From: Thermoactinomyces intermedius
Lineage (GTDB): Bacteria > Bacillota > Bacilli > Thermoactinomycetales > Thermoactinomycetaceae
DNA: 64,000 bases
Assembly (NCBI RefSeq): GCF_016055025.1
Contig: NZ_JAECVW010000005.1
Direction: 5' to 3' (one strand)
The translations under genes and the position numbers were made by a program. Of this stretch, positions 60,845 through 64,000 are shown piece after piece. How positions within the stretch are numbered: the first letter of the stretch is position 1; each line of letters starts with the position of its first letter. The notes under the pieces were generated by a model, which was given only the letters and a program-made list of their open reading frames with translations, made no database searches and was not told the DNA's origin.

Positions 60845-61507
60845 ATGACTTTAAGGAAATTGATTTATTGGTTTTTCTCGACACTGATCCTCGGATGTGT
60901 TACGGCAATTATTTTGGGTTTTCTTTTTGAACAGGCGGCGGGGGAAGTGTTGTTCGGTTCTTTGACCAGTCAGCTTTTGCTCGGTTTGACCTTGGCGGCC
61001 GTCGCGGAACTCGGCTTCTTTGCCTATCTGGTGTTTAACTGGTTGGCCAAGGGGTTGTTGCGAAAGAAAACGGTTTATGATACGGTGATGCTTTTGTTGA
61101 TCCTGATTCTGATCGGGAATTTGCTGTACTTGAATTTTGCAAAATATCAGGGAGAAGAATTTTGGCTTCACTTGCTTGTTCCCACGATCATTGTTTTGTC
61201 GGCCATCCTGATCGCCGGCCTGAAACAAAAGTGGACGAATCAAAGCGCATACATACCCACGCTTTTTTTTGTCATCGCCGCAACAACGATTGAAGCGATT
61301 CCTTCCATCAATCCCAAGGAAGGGGAAGTCCCGCTTCTGATCATGATGCACACGGTGTTGGTCCTTTTGGTTTGCAATGCATGGCAAATTTTGCAGCTTC
61401 ACCGGTGGGTGCAACCGTCTTCCGCCGAAAAGGAGAAGAAGGGGAAGTCCGCCAAGAGCAAGAAGGCCGGTACAAAAAATGCCCGTAAACCGAAAAAGAA
61501 AAAATAA
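60845..61507 (+). CDS. kbaA: KinB-signalling pathway activation protein KbaA
   Basis: Membrane protein needed for KinB-dependent input to the sporulation phosphorelay in B. subtilis. 220 aa with about six hydrophobic segments (for example LIYWFFSTLILGCVTAIILG and TVYDTVMLLLILILIGNLLY) and a very basic C-terminal tail of about 25 residues rich in Lys. AGGAGAG precedes ATG 60845. Whether KinB exists in this organism cannot be told. Confidence 0.88.
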   Translation: MTLRKLIYWFFSTLILGCVTAIILGFLFEQAAGEVLFGSLTSQLLLGLTLAAVAELGFFAYLVFNWLAKGLLRKKTVYDTVMLLLILILIGNLLYLNFAKYQGEEFWLHLLVPTIIVLSAILIAGLKQKWTNQSAYIPTLFFVIAATTIEAIPSINPKEGEVPLLIMMHTVLVLLVCNAWQILQLHRWVQPSSAEKEKKGKSAKSKKAGTKNARKPKKKK

Positions 61508-61509
61508 AG

Positions 61510-61550
61510 GAGTCGGTTGCCGTTCAAACGAACGGAATCGACTCTTTTTT
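61510..61550 (+). terminator. Terminator of kbaA
   Basis: Outer arms GAGTCG (61510-61515) / CGACTC (61539-61544) and inner arms CCGTTC (61520-61525) / GAACGG (61530-61535), then TTTTTT. It lies between the convergent kbaA and pdaB. Confidence 0.9.
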
Positions 61551-61596
61551 CGTGGGGAAAACGCTGATCTTATGCTATGCTTATGTAGGTGCAACG

Positions 61597-62361
61597 TTAT
61601 TCAACGGATTGGGTATCCACCTCGGAGCCGGAGATCAATTCGGACACTGTGACAAATTCATATCCTTTTGACCGCAATCCGTCAATGATTTCCGGCAAGG
61701 CTTCGTGGGTTTGGCGACAAGAATCGCTGGCGTGCAACAAAACGATGTCTCCGGGATGGGCTTTGGATAAAACCCGATTGACAATTTCATCTTTGCCCGG
61801 ATTCATCCAGTCACGGGAATCGGTGTCCCATTGAATGGTTTTATAACCGAGACTGTCGGCAATTTTGAGGACCCTTTTATCAAAGTCCCCGTTCGGGAAC
61901 CGGATCAGATTCGGTTTTTTGCCTGTGGCTTTTTGCAAAATCTGGTCTGCTTTTAAAATTTGAGTGCGAATTTGTTCTTCGTTGTATTCGCTGTAGTTAT
62001 CATGCCGGTGACCGTGGCTTCCGATTTCATACCCCATGTTCACAATCCGTTTGACCAGGTCGGGATGGCTTTCCGCCCACGGAGAAGATAAGAAGAACGT
62101 CGCTTTTTTCAGCCCTTTTTGTTCCAAAACGTCCAAAATGGGGCCGGTGCGTTCTTCCCCCCAACTGATATCAAAGGTTAAGGCGATTTGTTTTTTATTT
62201 GTATCGACGCTGTAAATCGCAGACGGGCCCGGATCCAGCGGCACAAAGACCTGAATGTTTTTGTTTTCCGCATAAAAGATCCCGGCTGCAAAGAATAGAA
62301 CAAGAAGGATAAGAATACTCCGTTTCAGACGTTTGCCTGAAAGCACAAGAAAAAAATTCAT
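61597..62361 (-). CDS. pdaB: Polysaccharide deacetylase family sporulation protein PdaB
   Basis: 254-aa protein with one N-terminal transmembrane helix or signal (about residues 15-31) and a NodB-homology domain outside the membrane. The usual TFDDG motif appears as ALTFDISWGEE, the divergent form typical of PdaB; metal His ligands are in SHGHRHDNYS, with RFPNGDFD and DTDSRDWMNPG following, and VLLHASDS near the end. PdaB is needed to keep spores stable after release in B. subtilis. ATG 62361 with GGGGGAGGG about 8 nt upstream. Confidence 0.93.
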   Translation of the reverse strand: MNFFLVLSGKRLKRSILILLVLFFAAGIFYAENKNIQVFVPLDPGPSAIYSVDTNKKQIALTFDISWGEERTGPILDVLEQKGLKKATFFLSSPWAESHPDLVKRIVNMGYEIGSHGHRHDNYSEYNEEQIRTQILKADQILQKATGKKPNLIRFPNGDFDKRVLKIADSLGYKTIQWDTDSRDWMNPGKDEIVNRVLSKAHPGDIVLLHASDSCRQTHEALPEIIDGLRSKGYEFVTVSELISGSEVDTQSVE

Positions 62362-62398
62362 TGTGTCGGTCCCTCCCCCGAATCAACATCTATCCTTA

Positions 62399-62426
62399 AT
62401 GTATGCGTGAGGACGAGGGTTATGAT
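62399..62426 (-). promoter_or_regulatory. Sigma-E-type promoter of pdaB
   Basis: On the minus strand TCATAAC (62426-62420), 13-bp spacer, CATACATT (62406-62399). The -10 is a full match to the sigma-E consensus CATACANT and the -35 matches KMATATT at 5 of 7. It lies 38 nt before the pdaB start and suits a mother-cell sporulation gene. Confidence 0.6.
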
Positions 62427-62453
62427 TGTTTGTCCATAAAAAGGAGTGGAATT

Positions 62454-63071
62454 ATGAAAAAGTGGTGGTCCGCCATTCGCGAAGAAAGAAGATATTTTAC
62501 GATGATGGCTGTCGTGTTTGTCACCAGTGCCGTGACCGGTTACTTCCAAGGGGATTCGTTGACAACCTTTCTGAAACAAGCCGGGGTGTTTGAGGAAATT
62601 GAAAAAGTGGTGCAATCCATCCAAAGTCAGCCGACGTTTTTGAATGCGTTTGTCTCAATCTTCCTGAATAACTTGTTTGCCACGATGATGATCATTTTAC
62701 TCGGCGCTTTGTTTTTCGGGATTTATCCTTTTTCGGCCATGCTGATGAACGGAATGCTTCTGGGAACCACCCTTCACATCGCATCCCATACTTCCGGACA
62801 AAACCCCTGGGCCATCTTTGTCCAGTCGATCCTGCCCCATGGTATTATGGAATTGCCGGCGTTGTTTATGGCCGCCGGTTTGGGGATTCATTTGGGAATG
62901 GCAGTGTTGCGGCGGGTTTTATCGGTCTTTTCAAGCGAACGGATGCAGGCCAGTATTGCGGAATGGAAAAGGATTCGCAGCCGGCTGGTGCCCAATCTTA
63001 CAGCCATTGTGGTGCTGCTGTTTTTTGCGGCCATTGTTGAAGCGGCCTTGATTATATATGGAATGTTCTAG
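62454..63071 (+). CDS. SpoIIM/DUF95-family membrane protein
   Basis: 205-aa integral membrane protein with about five hydrophobic segments. Features of the stage II sporulation protein M (DUF95) family: IFLNNLFATMMIILLGALFF, a MLMNGMLLGTTLHI loop and SILPHGIMELPALFMAAGLG (the conserved HGxxE-type motif). It could be the SpoIIM of the forespore engulfment complex or a paralogue; spoIIM itself lies elsewhere in B. subtilis. AAAAGGAGTG precedes ATG 62454. Followed at 11 nt by the OsmC-like gene. Confidence 0.72.
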   Translation: MKKWWSAIREERRYFTMMAVVFVTSAVTGYFQGDSLTTFLKQAGVFEEIEKVVQSIQSQPTFLNAFVSIFLNNLFATMMIILLGALFFGIYPFSAMLMNGMLLGTTLHIASHTSGQNPWAIFVQSILPHGIMELPALFMAAGLGIHLGMAVLRRVLSVFSSERMQASIAEWKRIRSRLVPNLTAIVVLLFFAAIVEAALIIYGMF

Positions 63072-63082
63072 GAGGAATGAAA

Positions 63083-63505
63083 ATGAAAGTGAATGTGACA
63101 TGGCAAGGTAAAATGCGGTTTGAAACGGAAACACCGTCAGGACATACGGTGACAATGGATGCTGCACCGGAAGTCGGCGGGGAAAACAAAGGCCCGCGTC
63201 CGACTGAAATGGTTTTGTCGGCAGTTGGAACCTGTTCCGCGATTGATATTGTCGATATTCTGCGGAAGATGCGTTTGAATGTGGAAGGATTTGCAATGGA
63301 GGTGGAAGGGGAACGGGCAGAAGATCATCCCCGTCGCTTCACCAACGTGCACATGCATTATGTGTTAAAAGGGGATCTTCCCGAAGAAAAAGTCCGCCGG
63401 GCTGTCCGGCTTTCCGTTGAGAAGTATTGCTCGGTTTCCAACTCATTAAATGCCCGTATTACTTCCAGCTTTGAAATCAACGGGAAAAGATATGAAATGG
63501 ATTGA
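63083..63505 (+). CDS. OsmC/Ohr-family protein
   Basis: 140-aa OsmC-like protein, probably a thiol peroxidase or related redox protein. The two catalytic-type cysteines are in AVGTCSAIDIVDIL and EKYCSVSNSL, with GPRPTEMVLSAVG before the first. ATG 63083 has AGGAGG at 6-10 nt; ATG 63077 is too close to it. The substrate is unknown. Probably co-transcribed with the SpoIIM-like gene (gap of 11 nt). Confidence 0.85.
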   Translation: MKVNVTWQGKMRFETETPSGHTVTMDAAPEVGGENKGPRPTEMVLSAVGTCSAIDIVDILRKMRLNVEGFAMEVEGERAEDHPRRFTNVHMHYVLKGDLPEEKVRRAVRLSVEKYCSVSNSLNARITSSFEINGKRYEMD

Positions 63506-63518
63506 TCCGGCTGCTTGG

Positions 63519-63552
63519 TCGCGGGGATTTTGGGTTCCCCGCGATTTTTTTC
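63519..63552 (+). terminator. Terminator of the OsmC-family gene
   Basis: TCGCGGGGA (63519-63527) / TCCCCGCGA (63536-63544), perfect 9 bp with an 8-nt loop, followed by seven Ts. Confidence 0.93.
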
Positions 63553-63573
63553 GATTTTATTTTAAAAAAAGTG

Positions 63574-63602
63574 TTGACTTGTGTCGGAGAAGATGATAGT
63601 AT
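63574..63602 (+). promoter_or_regulatory. rRNA operon promoter
   Basis: TTGACT (63574-63579), 17-bp spacer, TG-A-TAGTAT (hexamer 63597-63602). An A/T-rich tract (TTTTATTTTAAAAAAA) directly upstream could act as an UP element. It lies 108 nt before the 16S gene. Confidence 0.82.
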
Positions 63603-63648
63603 CGTATTTGTCGCCGCGAGAGAGCGACACAAACAAAACGAAATGAAG

Positions 63649-63662
63649 TGTTCCTTGAAAAC
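63649..63662 (+). promoter_or_regulatory. rrn leader boxA antitermination site
   Basis: TGTTCCTTGAAAAC before the 16S gene resembles the Bacillus boxA (TGYTCTTTGAAAA), the site bound by NusB and NusE/S10. Confidence 0.75.
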
Positions 63663-63710
63663 TGAAGAGTGAAGACATGACTCGTTAATTCTTGAGAGTT
63701 CATATCAAAC

Positions 63711-64000
<290 letters not shown>

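Overview
The window is core chromosome of a Gram-positive, endospore-forming member of the Bacillales. The order clpC, radA, disA ... yacL, ispD, ispF, gltX, cysE, cysS, mrnC, rlmB, rae1, sigH, rpmG, secE, nusG, rplKAJL, rpoBC, rpsLG, fusA, tuf, the S10/spc/alpha ribosomal super-operon, ecfA1A2T, truA, rplM, rpsI, ybaK, cwlD, salA, gerD, kbaA, pdaB is the classical region near the origin in Bacillus and its relatives. Sporulation and germination genes (sigH, ybaK, cwlD, gerD, kbaA, pdaB, a SpoIIM-like gene) confirm a spore former. Differences from Bacillus subtilis (pssA and a CarD-family gene between disA and yacL; aroD-aroK between tuf and the S10 operon) suggest another family of the order, perhaps Thermoactinomycetaceae, but that placement is inference only.

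Layout. 1-8.1 kb: 3' end of clpC, DNA repair and c-di-AMP genes (radA, disA), phosphatidylserine synthase, a small minus-strand unknown gene, a CarD-like RNA polymerase regulator, a PIN-TRAM membrane protein and two isoprenoid genes (ispD, ispF). 8.2-14.5 kb: gltX, a cysteine T-box leader controlling cysE-cysS, RNA-processing genes (mrnC, rlmB, rae1) and sigH. 14.8-15.7 kb: a decayed membrane-protein gene. 15.9-32.5 kb: rpmG-secE-nusG, rplKA, the L10 leader with rplJL, a methyltransferase, an attenuator-like leader with rpoBC, rplGB and the str operon. 32.6-34.4 kb: tandem imperfect repeat and aroD-aroK. 34.5-49.7 kb: one long run of co-directional ribosomal genes with secY, adk, map, infA, rpmJ and rpoA, closed by a terminator after rplQ. 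49.8-54.1 kb: the ECF vitamin-transporter energising module, truA, rplM and rpsI. 54.1-56.5 kb: a minus-strand accessory stretch (DUF2200, an exported nucleosidase-like lipoprotein, a HAD phosphatase gene broken by three frameshifts). 56.6-63.5 kb: ZIP metal transporter, sporulation/germination genes, an OsmC-like protein. 63.57 kb to the end: rRNA promoter, boxA and the start of a 16S rRNA gene.

Most of the window makes the transcription and translation machinery, and the most informative non-coding content is the set of regulatory leaders: Cys T-box, L10 attenuator, probable L13 leader, a terminator-bearing rpoB leader, and structured leaders before rplK, rpsL and rpsJ. I found no tRNA genes, CRISPR arrays, phage genes or insertion sequences, and no clearly new multi-gene system. 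The best second-look candidates are the lipoprotein nucleosidase with Asp to Asn at its expected catalytic acid, the rpoB leader, the two broken genes and the tandem repeat downstream of tuf.
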